In this document: piece by piece, positions 34,058-41,561 of the stretch
How the letters are laid out: every line of letters starts with the position of its first letter
Position numbering within the stretch: position 1 is the stretch's first letter
From: Clostridia bacterium
Lineage (GTDB): Bacteria; Bacillota; Clostridia; Oscillospirales; CAG-272
DNA: 41,811 bases
Assembly (NCBI GenBank): GCA_017456985.1
Contig: JAFTIH010000007.1
Location: forward strand, 1-41,811
Direction: 5' to 3'
Program-made: the position numbers and the translations under genes
Notes under the pieces: generated by a model
Told to the model about the DNA's origin: nothing
Database searches by the model: none
What the model saw: only the letters and a program-made list of their open reading frames with translations

Positions 34058-36029
34058 AAAACTCGATATGAAATCCATGGATATTACAAGTGAGAATATT
34101 GCAAAGATTAGGGCTCTTTTTCCCTCTGCTGTGACCGAGGTAAAGGGGGAGGACGGCAAAGTTAGACTTGCCATTGACTTTGATGCCCTCAAGCAAGAGC
34201 TCTCCGAAGATTTGATTTCCGATAAAGCCGAGAGATATCAAATGACTTGGCCCGACAAGTCCAAGGCTAAGGTGCTTGCAAGCTCTCGTATCACGGCGAC
34301 TCTCCGTCCCGACAAGGAAAAGAGTGTTGACTTTGATACCACCGAGAACCTTTATATTGAGGGTGACAACCTCGATGTTCTTAAACTTCTCCGTGAGACC
34401 TATCTCGGCAAGGTGAAAATGATATATATCGACCCCCCATACAACACGGGTAATGACTTTGTGTATGAGGATGATTTTGCTATGTCTGCCGAGGACTATG
34501 CCGAAGTCAGCGGACAGTACGACGACCAAGGCAACCGTCTCATTCCTAATCCTGAAAGCAAAGGAAGATTTCATACAAATTGGTTGAATATGATATATCC
34601 TCGCCTAAAAGTGGCAAGAGATTTGCTGACGGATGATGGTGTTGTTTTCATTAGCATTGATGATAATGAGCTGGACAATTTGCTTCGTGTATGCAATGAA
34701 TTGTTTGGAGAACGAAATCTTGTAGCAGTTTTCCCTTGGCAAGCAAGGGCATCCATGCAAAACGATACCGATATAAGTTGCAATCACGAGTATGTAGTTG
34801 CTTTTGCCAAAATTAGAAGGCAAGAGAATAGAAGATTGAAAGAAAGCAATGCTTCTTCTTGGTACAATTCGTCTTCCTTTGCCTGCTTGCCTCTTCCTTT
34901 AAATCCTGAAAATTTTGAAAATCCAGATGACGACCCTCGTGGACCGTGGAAGGCTGACCCTTTTGATGCGCCGAATGTCCGCCCGAATTTAACGTATGCA
35001 ATATTCAATCCCAAAACGGGTGAAGAACATTGGCCTCCTCAAGGTAGGCACTGGAGAACAGAAGAAAAAAATTATAAAAAATGGCTCGAAGATGGACGAA
35101 TTGTTTTTGGAAAAAACGGAGATGGTCGTCCTCAATTGAAAGTTTTTTATGAAGAGAAAAAAGATTTCGGTTCAGTAGATACTACTTGGTGGACAAGTGA
35201 CAAGTGCGGTACGGCTACACAAGGTACTAAAGAGCAAATGCAATTGTTTGACGGTTTTTCCCCGTTTGATACCCCCAAACCTTTAAAATTGTTACATCAA
35301 ATCCTCAAACTTGTTTCTCGTCCCTCAAGTAATGATATCATTCTCGACTTCTTCAGTGGTTCTGCCACCACTGCCCATGCTGTGATGCAGTTGAATGCCG
35401 AGGACGGCGGTAACCGTAAGTTTATTATGGTTCAGTTGCCCGAAAAGTGTGATGAAAAGTCCGAGGCATACAAGGCTGGCTACAAGACAATTTGTGATAT
35501 CGGTGAGGAGAGAATCAGAAGAGCTGGAAAGAAGATTTTAGAGGGATTAGGAGATAGGGGCAAGGAGTTAGAAGAAGCCTCCACCCTAACCGCTACCTCC
35601 TATCCCCTGACCCCTAAACTTGACGTCGGCTTCCGTGTTCTCAAGCTCGATTCTTCCAATATGCAAGAGGTGTACTACAATCCCTCTGCTATGACCCAAG
35701 ACTTGCTTGGTTCTACGGTGGATAATGTGAAGCCCGATAGAACGCCCCTTGACCTTCTCTTCCAAGTGATGCTCGACCTCGGTGTGGAGCTTTCGGCTAA
35801 GATTGAGGAACATACAGTGAATCGCAAAACCTATTACACTGTCAACGGCAACGATATCATTGCTTGCTTTGATGATGACATCGACAACGACGTGATTACT
35901 GCCATTGCCAAGCAGAATCCCCTCTATGCCGTATTTAAGGACAAGTCCTTTGCTACGGATAGCGTTGGCATCAACAACGAGCAGTTGTTCAAGACGTATT
36001 CTCCGAGTACGGTAGTTAAGGTATTGTAA
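34050..36029 (+). CDS. mod: Type III-like DNA adenine methyltransferase (Mod)
   Basis: Site-specific N6-adenine DNA methyltransferase, modification and recognition subunit. 659 residues from the ATG at 34050 (AGGAG upstream; the ATG at 34041 abuts that box). Motif order is catalytic DPPYNTGNDF (about 127-136) first and the SAM loop DFFSGSATTAHAVMQLN (about 431-447) later, the beta class typical of Type III Mod. The stretch between them (about 34,560-35,330) is markedly more AT-rich than either flank and should hold the target recognition domain, so it may have been exchanged. Residues about 497-523 are encoded by an 80-bp palindrome inserted in frame. The system also includes res downstream, with a membrane-protein gene between them. 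Confidence 0.92.
   Translation: MAEKLDMKSMDITSENIAKIRALFPSAVTEVKGEDGKVRLAIDFDALKQELSEDLISDKAERYQMTWPDKSKAKVLASSRITATLRPDKEKSVDFDTTENLYIEGDNLDVLKLLRETYLGKVKMIYIDPPYNTGNDFVYEDDFAMSAEDYAEVSGQYDDQGNRLIPNPESKGRFHTNWLNMIYPRLKVARDLLTDDGVVFISIDDNELDNLLRVCNELFGERNLVAVFPWQARASMQNDTDISCNHEYVVAFAKIRRQENRRLKESNASSWYNSSSFACLPLPLNPENFENPDDDPRGPWKADPFDAPNVRPNLTYAIFNPKTGEEHWPPQGRHWRTEEKNYKKWLEDGRIVFGKNGDGRPQLKVFYEEKKDFGSVDTTWWTSDKCGTATQGTKEQMQLFDGFSPFDTPKPLKLLHQILKLVSRPSSNDIILDFFSGSATTAHAVMQLNAEDGGNRKFIMVQLPEKCDEKSEAYKAGYKTICDIGEERIRRAGKKILEGLGDRGKELEEASTLTATSYPLTPKLDVGFRVLKLDSSNMQEVYYNPSAMTQDLLGSTVDNVKPDRTPLDLLFQVMLDLGVELSAKIEEHTVNRKTYYTVNGNDIIACFDDDIDNDVITAIAKQNPLYAVFKDKSFATDSVGINNEQLFKTYSPSTVVKVL
35538..35617. 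repeat. Palindromic element inserted in frame in mod
   Basis: A left arm at 35538-35571 (begins TTAGAGGGATTAGGAG, ends AGGAGTTAG) and a right arm at 35586-35617 (begins CTAACCGCTACCTCC, ends GACCCCTAA) are imperfect inverted repeats of about 32-34 bp around a 14-bp spacer. The element is rich in the words TTAGG, GGAG and TAGGGG, unlike the surrounding coding sequence. It adds about 27 residues (GLGDRGKELEEASTLTATS and neighbours) at a point where homologues, as I recall them, run directly from the helix after the SAM loop into the LDVGFRVLKLDSSNM block. Confidence 0.75.
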
Positions 36030-36030
36030 G

Positions 36031-36846
36031 ATGCAGATAAACAAAAGAAATCTTTGGATTTATGCCATTGGTCTTGTCCTCTCCCTTGTGTTGCTTGGCT
36101 TGTATTTCATCAACCCACAAAACCCATGGTGCACCATTTCCGTTAGTGTTGGTGCAAGTGGCATTGGTGCAGTCATTTTGGCTTGGCTCATTGAATGGTC
36201 GAATGAGAAAACAAGGAGAGAGAGCAGAAAAGCAATTAGGCTGTCGAAACTTTATTTGGTGGATTTTTTTGCAACAAGATTGCTTGATAGGCTTGTTTTT
36301 GGATATTTCAGAAAAAGAGAGAAAATTTTTAATGCAAGAGATAAGACAACTTGCTATAGAATCACTTTCGATGAGCTTTGGAAGGAACTGCACGAGCAAG
36401 AGTATTATTTAAATTTGTTGCGTATGACAGAAGATACTTCCTTGCCCGACTCTCTGCAAGCAACAGACAAAGAAATTTGCAAAATTTGCGAATCATTTTC
36501 CAAGTATCTTGATTCCAATATAGCTGAATTTATTACGTTTGAGGCAGCTGGATATTTTAATGACAGTGAAATTTCTTCGTTAAGAAGTGTGAAATGGATA
36601 ATTCAGTACGTTTACCAAAACGAAGATGGTTTAGATGAAAATGGATTAAAACAAATTTTTGACTGTCTCACGGAAATTAAAGAGTTTGAATATCTAAAGA
36701 CGATGGTTTTCTACTATAAGGACAGAAAAGTAGATTGCATATCGAGCAAGAAGAAGGCATCAAAAGAATTTTACTGTTCCGAAGAAGATAGAAATAATGC
36801 CGTTTCTGCTTTGGAAGGAAAAAACTATCCTGATATACCAAAATAA
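36031..36846 (+). CDS. Two-helix membrane protein of unknown function between mod and res
   Basis: A 271-residue protein that I do not recognise by family. Two hydrophobic helices at the N-terminus (about 9-28, IYAIGLVLSLVLLGLYF; and about 36-54, VSVGASGIGAVILAWLI) are joined by a short loop containing NPQNPW. A cytoplasmic helical domain of about 215 residues follows, starting WSNEKTRRESRKAIRLSK. The gene begins 1 nt after the mod stop and ends 41 nt before res, so it is part of the operon. Such an inner-membrane protein is not a standard Type III component. It could be a membrane effector or a cargo gene. Base composition is AT-rich like the rest of the island. Confidence 0.75.
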   Translation: MQINKRNLWIYAIGLVLSLVLLGLYFINPQNPWCTISVSVGASGIGAVILAWLIEWSNEKTRRESRKAIRLSKLYLVDFFATRLLDRLVFGYFRKREKIFNARDKTTCYRITFDELWKELHEQEYYLNLLRMTEDTSLPDSLQATDKEICKICESFSKYLDSNIAEFITFEAAGYFNDSEISSLRSVKWIIQYVYQNEDGLDENGLKQIFDCLTEIKEFEYLKTMVFYYKDRKVDCISSKKKASKEFYCSEEDRNNAVSALEGKNYPDIPK

Positions 36847-36887
36847 CGACTGCGTTGAAACCTTTTCAATTTTGAAAGGATTACTCC

Positions 36888-39800
36888 ATGAAATTTCGTT
36901 TTAAAATACAACAATACCAAACCGATGCGGTAAATGCCGTAGCCGATGTGTTCCGTGGTCAGCCATACGTGGAAAGAACCAAGTACACAATGGATATGGG
37001 CGTCCAGAAACCGGAAATAGTATATACGGATAACGCGGTTCAGATGGGCTTATTTGATGCCCCTGAGACAAAGACTATTTTGGTCGAGGATTACGACGTA
37101 GGCTTTGCCAACAACCGTATCGAGCTTTCCCCGAGCATGTTGCTTGAAAACATCCGAAACATACAGTCTCTTGCCAATATCCGAGAATCGGACACGTTGT
37201 CTCATACCCTCGGTGCGGTTGACCTCGACGTGGAGATGGAAACGGGAACGGGTAAGACTTATGTTTACATCAAGACTATGTTTGAGCTGAACAAGAGATA
37301 CGGCTTCTCTAAGTTCATCGTGGTCGTGCCTTCCATTGCTATCCGAGAGGGTGTGAAGAAGTCTTTTGAGATGACTTCCGAGCATTTTATGGATACCTAT
37401 GGGAAGAAGGCAAGGTTCTTTATCTACAATTCCAAGAAGTTGGATGAAATCGAGCAGTTCTCCTCGTCCTCTGCCATCAATGTGATGATAATCAATATCC
37501 AAGCATTCAATGCAAGAGGAGCAGATGCAAGAAGAATCTATGAGGAGCTTGACGAATTTCAGTCAAGAAGACCCATCGATGTGATTGCCAAGAACAGACC
37601 TATCCTCATCTTGGACGAGCCACAAAAAATGGGCGGTACTGCCACACAAGAATCTTTGCAGAGTTTTAACCCTCTATTTTCCCTGAACTTCTCGGCAACC
37701 CATAGAGTTGTTCACAACACGGTCTATGTGCTGGATGCTCTTGATGCCTTCAATAAGAAGCTCGTCAAAAAGATTCAAGTCAAGGGCTTTACCATCAAGA
37801 ATCTCCGAGGCACCAATGGGTATCTATATCTGCAAGACATTGTTCTCACTCCAAGCAAGCCTCCACAAGCCAAGATTGAGCTTGAAATCAAGTATCCTAG
37901 CGGAAAACTTGCAAGAGAAACAAGAATTCTCAAGGTAAGGGACAATCTTTATCAGACCTCGAATGAGATGGAGCAGTACCGTGGCTTTGTTATCAGTGAG
38001 ATTGACCCGTTCAAAAATACTGTAACCTTCCTCAATGGAGAAGTGATTGAGTTGGGCAATGCTTATGGTGATGTTGCGGAAACCGATATTCGAAGAATAC
38101 AGATAAGAGAAACCATTCGTTCTCACTTTGAGAAAGAGGAAGAGCTCTTTAACCGTGGTATCAAGGTGCTCTCTTTGTTCTTCATTGATGAGGTTGCCAA
38201 GTACCGTCAGTATGATGAAGACGGTGCCGAAATCAATGGTCTCTACGGCAAAATTTTTGAGGAAGAGTACAATAGCATCGTTAATGAGTATATCACCCTC
38301 TTTGATACTCCCTATGTGAAGTATTTGCAAAGTACGACGGCTTCCGAGGTGCATAAAGGATATTTCTCCATCGACAAGAAGGGCAGAAAGGTGGACTCCT
38401 CTCTTGCAAAAGGCTCGGATATTTCCGATGATATTTTTGCCTATGACCTTATCTTGAAGGACAAAGAAAGACTCCTTTCTTTCGATGAGCCTACGAGGTT
38501 TATCTTCTCCCATTCGGCACTCAGAGAAGGATGGGACAACCCCAACGTGTTCCAAATCTGTACTCTCAAGCATTCCGATTCTAACGTGCAGAGAAGACAA
38601 GAGGTCGGTCGTGGTCTTCGTTTGTGTGTCAACAGCAGTGGTGAGAGAATGGATGCTACCATTCCGAACTTTAACGTGCATTCCCTCAATGTGCTGACCG
38701 TTATTGCCAATGACTCGTATGAGGATTTTGTCAAGGGACTGCAAACCGAACTGAAAGAGAATCTTTACGAAAGACCCACAAAGGCCTCCAAGGAGTTCTT
38801 TGCTGGGAAAAAGGTTATGGTGGGTGGCACCGAGTGTGTCATCACCCCTGCCCAAGCAACGGCTATTTACCGATATCTTTTGAAAAACGACTATATTGAC
38901 GACAACGACAAGCCCACAGACACGTATAAGAATGCCGTGGCAAACGGCACTCTTGCCCTTCTTCCCGACGATATAGCACACCTAAGAGAGCCTATTCACA
39001 ATCTTGTTCGTTCCACCTACGATGCCGATGCTTTGAAGGATATGATTTCCAACGGCAATCAGTCTAAGGTGCAAGACAACAGAATCAACGAAAACTTCAA
39101 AAAGAAGGAATTCCAAGCTCTTTGGAATCTTATCAACCACAAGTATGCCTATACGGTGGAATTTGATTCCGATGAATTGATTGCCAATGCCATAAAGGCC
39201 ATTGACAGTGAGCTATATGTCACCGAACTCACTTACACGGTTTCCACTGGAGAGCAGAAGAGTGAGATTGATGCCGAGGAGATAAAGAACGGTGTTTCCT
39301 TTAAGACGGCAAAAACGAGAACAAGCACTCTCCGAACAGCTGCTTCCGACACCATAAAGTACGACTTGCTTGGTAAGATTGTGGCAAACACTCTTCTCAC
39401 AAGAAAGACGGTGGCAAAGATTTTACAAGGCATAGACCCTCAAAAGTTTGCCATGTACGGCAAAAATCCCGAGGAGTTTATCAACAAGGTGTCAAGGCTT
39501 ATCAATGAGCAAAAGGCAAGCCTTATCGTAGAGCATATCACCTATAACTTGGTGGACGGCAATTTCGATTCCGACATCTTTGCCGAGAGCAAGGCGGTCA
39601 CCGAATACAAGCTTGCCTACCGTGCCGAGAAGCATATCCGTGATTACGTCTTTGTGGATGGCATCAGCAAAACGGGGTCTATCGAGCATGAATTTGCTAT
39701 GGCTCTTGACAATGCCGACGAGGTGTGTGTCTATGCCAAACTTCCGAGAGGGTTTTATATTCCCACTCCCGTGGGTAATTACTCTCCCGACTGGGCCATT

Positions 39801-40004
39801 GCTTTCCACGAGGGGACGGTGAAGCACATCTACTTTGTAGCCGAAACCAAGGGCTCTTTGGAATCTCTCCAACTCCGTGGGGTAGAAAAGGCAAAGATAG
39901 ACTGTGCAAAGAGACTCTTTAACAAGATGTCCACGAGCAAGGTTAGATATGAGAACGTCACGAATTATCAAGACTTGCTCAACAAGATGAATGCGTTAGA
40001 CTAA
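36888..40004 (+). CDS. res: Type III restriction enzyme, helicase-nuclease subunit (Res)
   Basis: ATP-dependent translocase and endonuclease subunit, 1038 residues. SF2 helicase motifs are all visible: METGTGKTY (about 116-124, Walker A), LILDEPQ (about 240-246, DExx box), FSATH (about 268-272), LREGWDNPNVFQICTL (about 544-559) and RRQEVGRGLRLC (motif VI, about 568-579). The C-terminal PD-(D/E)xK nuclease is intact: SPDWAI then AETKG about 17 residues later (D around 967, E/K around 984-986). The N-terminus QQYQTDAVNAVADVF is the Q-motif region. GAAAGG lies 8 nt before the ATG. With mod it should form a working restriction system; nothing suggests truncation. A terminator follows directly. 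Confidence 0.94.
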   Translation: MKFRFKIQQYQTDAVNAVADVFRGQPYVERTKYTMDMGVQKPEIVYTDNAVQMGLFDAPETKTILVEDYDVGFANNRIELSPSMLLENIRNIQSLANIRESDTLSHTLGAVDLDVEMETGTGKTYVYIKTMFELNKRYGFSKFIVVVPSIAIREGVKKSFEMTSEHFMDTYGKKARFFIYNSKKLDEIEQFSSSSAINVMIINIQAFNARGADARRIYEELDEFQSRRPIDVIAKNRPILILDEPQKMGGTATQESLQSFNPLFSLNFSATHRVVHNTVYVLDALDAFNKKLVKKIQVKGFTIKNLRGTNGYLYLQDIVLTPSKPPQAKIELEIKYPSGKLARETRILKVRDNLYQTSNEMEQYRGFVISEIDPFKNTVTFLNGEVIELGNAYGDVAETDIRRIQIRETIRSHFEKEEELFNRGIKVLSLFFIDEVAKYRQYDEDGAEINGLYGKIFEEEYNSIVNEYITLFDTPYVKYLQSTTASEVHKGYFSIDKKGRKVDSSLAKGSDISDDIFAYDLILKDKERLLSFDEPTRFIFSHSALREGWDNPNVFQICTLKHSDSNVQRRQEVGRGLRLCVNSSGERMDATIPNFNVHSLNVLTVIANDSYEDFVKGLQTELKENLYERPTKASKEFFAGKKVMVGGTECVITPAQATAIYRYLLKNDYIDDNDKPTDTYKNAVANGTLALLPDDIAHLREPIHNLVRSTYDADALKDMISNGNQSKVQDNRINENFKKKEFQALWNLINHKYAYTVEFDSDELIANAIKAIDSELYVTELTYTVSTGEQKSEIDAEEIKNGVSFKTAKTRTSTLRTAASDTIKYDLLGKIVANTLLTRKTVAKILQGIDPQKFAMYGKNPEEFINKVSRLINEQKASLIVEHITYNLVDGNFDSDIFAESKAVTEYKLAYRAEKHIRDYVFVDGISKTGSIEHEFAMALDNADEVCVYAKLPRGFYIPTPVGNYSPDWAIAFHEGTVKHIYFVAETKGSLESLQLRGVEKAKIDCAKRLFNKMSTSKVRYENVTNYQDLLNKMNALD

Positions 40005-40006
40005 AT

Positions 40007-40045
40007 AAAAACAGCATGGGATGAAATATCTCATGCTGTTTTTAT
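40007..40045 (+). terminator. Rho-independent terminator after res
   Basis: AAAAACAGCATG (40007-40018) and CATGCTGTTTTT (40032-40043), perfect 12-bp stem with its own T run, then ATC. Confidence 0.88.
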
Positions 40046-40103
40046 CTATTAAGATTCGTGTCATAAAGTTTATCGAAGATGAAAAAAACAGGCAATCCTA
40101 AGA

Positions 40104-40146
40104 GTGGAAAAACAAAGCCGTTAGGGGGCTTCCTAACGGCTTTGTT
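40104..40146 (-). terminator. Rho-independent terminator, probably of hpf
   Basis: AACAAAGCCGTTAGG (40111-40125) and CCTAACGGCTTTGTT (40132-40146) form a perfect 15-bp stem. On the minus strand the stem runs on into GTTTTTCC, so it ends transcripts from hpf. The hpf 3' untranslated region would then include the tandem repeats, about 310 nt. Confidence 0.8.
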
Positions 40147-40157
40147 TGATCTAGCAC

Positions 40158-40448
40158 TTCGCGTCGCTCGACAACGAAGCATACGGTAATTTATGCAACC
40201 GTCAAGCCGATCAGCAAAAATTATCGTAGGCGAGGCGTAAGAGCGCAAGAGCGGCGACGGTGTAGTTCCCTACTCCGAGCCGTTCGCGTCGCTCGAGAAC
40301 GAAGCATACGGTAATTTATGCGAGCGTCAAGCCGATCAGCAGAAATTATCGTAGGCGAGGCGTAAGGGCGCAAGAGCGGCGACGGTGTAGTTCCCTACTC
40401 CGAGCCGTTCGCGTCGCTCGACAACGAAGCATACGGTAATTTATGCGA
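40158..40448. repeat. 125-bp tandem repeat, 2.3 copies
   Basis: Copy 1 at 40158-40282, copy 2 at 40283-40407 and a 41-bp partial copy 3 at 40408-40448. Copies 1 and 2 differ at about five positions. Each begins TTCGCGTCGCTCGA and contains AACGAAGCATACGGTAA and GGCGAGGCGTAAG. It lies between the hpf stop codon (8 bp away) and its probable terminator. There are no spacers, so it is not a CRISPR array. No protein is encoded that I would support. A related 15-bp piece (13 of 15 matching) occurs at 32690-32704 on the other side of the restriction island. Confidence 0.9.
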
Positions 40449-40455
40449 TTGGGAA

Positions 40456-40977
40456 TTACTTCGTCGGCACGATTAGACCATAGTCATCATCCTTGCGCTT
40501 GTAAACGACGCAGGTCTCGCCCGTGATGTCATCGGCGAAGACGAAGAAGCTGTGTCCGAGCAGATTCATCTGCAAGATGGCTTCCTCGACCGCCATCGGC
40601 TTGACGGAAAAGGTCTTGGTGCGGATGCGGAATTCGGCGTCGTCATCGTCGAAGTCGTCAAAGACGGCGAGCTTCAGCCCGCTGCCCTTGGACTGCTTTT
40701 CAAGACGGGTCTTGTTCTTGCGGATCTGGCGTTCCAGAGCCTCGACCGCGACGTCGATCGCGTTCGCGAAGCTCTCAGCGCCTGCCTCGGCGCGGAAAAG
40801 AAGTCCCCCCGTGCGGATGGTGATCTCCACCATCTCCTGCTCGTGACGGCGGCTGAACGAAACGGTCATCTCCGCGTTCTCGTCAAAAAACTTGTCAAAC
40901 TTGGCAAGCTTTTTCTCAGCCATTTCCTTCGTGCTCTCATACACACTCATCTGTCTGCCGGTCATAATGATCTTCAT
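40456..40977 (-). CDS. hpf: Ribosome hibernation promoting factor, long form
   Basis: Binds the 30S subunit and drives formation of inactive 100S ribosome dimers in stationary phase. 173 residues: an N-terminal HPF/RaiA domain (about 1-100; IIMTGRQMSVYESTKEMAEKK, EITIRTGGLLFRAE, AIDVAVEALERQIRKNK) and a C-terminal dimerisation domain (about 118-173; RTKTFSVKPMAVEEAILQMNLLGHSFFVF). The long form is standard in Firmicutes. AGAAGG precedes the ATG. It has its own promoter and a hairpin in its 5' leader. Confidence 0.96.
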   Translation of the reverse strand: MKIIMTGRQMSVYESTKEMAEKKLAKFDKFFDENAEMTVSFSRRHEQEMVEITIRTGGLLFRAEAGAESFANAIDVAVEALERQIRKNKTRLEKQSKGSGLKLAVFDDFDDDDAEFRIRTKTFSVKPMAVEEAILQMNLLGHSFFVFADDITGETCVVYKRKDDDYGLIVPTK

Positions 40978-41001
40978 ACGGGTACCTTCTTTCCTTGGAT
41001 T

Positions 41002-41023
41002 TGCAAGGGTTCTTTCCCTTGCA
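41002..41023 (-). promoter_or_regulatory. Hairpin in the 5' leader of hpf
   Basis: TGCAAGGG (41002-41009) and CCCTTGCA (41016-41023), perfect 8-bp stem with a 6-nt loop, about 25 nt before the hpf start codon and close to the predicted transcript 5' end. It might protect the mRNA end; no T run follows. Confidence 0.5.
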
Positions 41024-41028
41024 CTTCT

Positions 41029-41057
41029 ATTCTAACACAAAATTTGTTTATTGTAAA
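41029..41057 (-). promoter_or_regulatory. Promoter of hpf
   Basis: On the minus strand TTTACA (plus 41052-41057), 17-bp spacer, TAGAAT (plus 41029-41034). The stretch from 41058 to 41235 is AT-rich and then C-rich and G-poor on the plus strand (about 41126-41200); I see no gene in it. Confidence 0.65.
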
Positions 41058-41235
41058 TAGTAAAAAGAAAAAAATATTTATTTTTTTGTCTAAAATAACA
41101 TATATTTTATCAAAAGCACCACTCTTTCCACAAAAACGCCCCAACCACGCCCCCTCCCCCGCCGCCGACAAAAAGCCACCTGCCGCCAAGCTCCCCAAAA
41201 TCCCGAAAAAACCTGAAAAAATTTCATTTTAGGGC

Positions 41236-41264
41236 TTGACATTTCCCTTTCTTTGTGCTATAAT
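41236..41264 (+). promoter_or_regulatory. Sigma-A promoter of tRNA-Pro
   Basis: TTGACA (41236-41241), 17-bp spacer, TATAAT (41259-41264): a consensus promoter about 30 bp before the tRNA. Confidence 0.88.
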
Positions 41265-41293
41265 AATCAAGCTTTGGAAAAAGCAACAAAGAT

Positions 41294-41369
41294 CTGGGTG
41301 TGGCGCAGCTGGTAGCGCGCTACCTTGGGGTGGTAGAGGCCGCAAGTTCAAGTCTTGTCACTCAGACCA
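41294..41369 (+). tRNA. tRNA-Pro, anticodon GGG
   Basis: A full cloverleaf of 76 nt with encoded CCA. Acceptor CTGGGTG/CACTCAG (one G-T pair), D stem GCGC/GCGC, anticodon arm CTACC-TTGGGGT-GGTAG with GGG at 41327-41329 and G37, T arm GCAAG-TTCAAGT-CTTGT. It is a single tRNA under its own consensus promoter. Confidence 0.95.
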
Positions 41370-41401
41370 AAAATCGGGAGTCGTAAGATTCCCGATTTTT
41401 C
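41370..41401 (+). terminator. Rho-independent terminator after tRNA-Pro
   Basis: AAAATCGGGAGTC (41370-41382) and GATTCCCGATTTT (41387-41399), loop GTAA, one G-T pair, then TTC. Confidence 0.88.
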
Positions 41402-41452
41402 TTTATTTATCTCGCAAATCCTCACGAAATCTCGCGCTTTCGCAATATAATC

Positions 41453-41500
41453 AATGGGCTTGTTCTTCCCTGCTTTCGGGGTTGAACAAGCCCATTTTTC
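41453..41500 (+). terminator. Second strong hairpin downstream of tRNA-Pro
   Basis: AATGGGCTTGTTC (41453-41465) and GAACAAGCCCATT (41484-41496), perfect 13-bp stem with an 18-nt loop, followed by TTTCG on the plus strand. It may be a remnant terminator, or belong to a small RNA. A short direct repeat TTTGACCAC (41505-41513 and 41516-41524) follows. Confidence 0.6.
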
Positions 41501-41561
41501 GCCTTTGACCACATGTTTGACCACTTACGGAGATTTTGGGATGATTTTTTGTTGCTTTTCA

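Noticed and set aside
34050-40004. Phase-variable mod or res through simple repeats
   Set aside because: I saw no long homopolymer or short tandem repeat in either coding sequence that could switch the frame.
40158-40448. CRISPR array
   Set aside because: The repeats are 125 bp, directly adjacent without spacers, and no cas genes are present.
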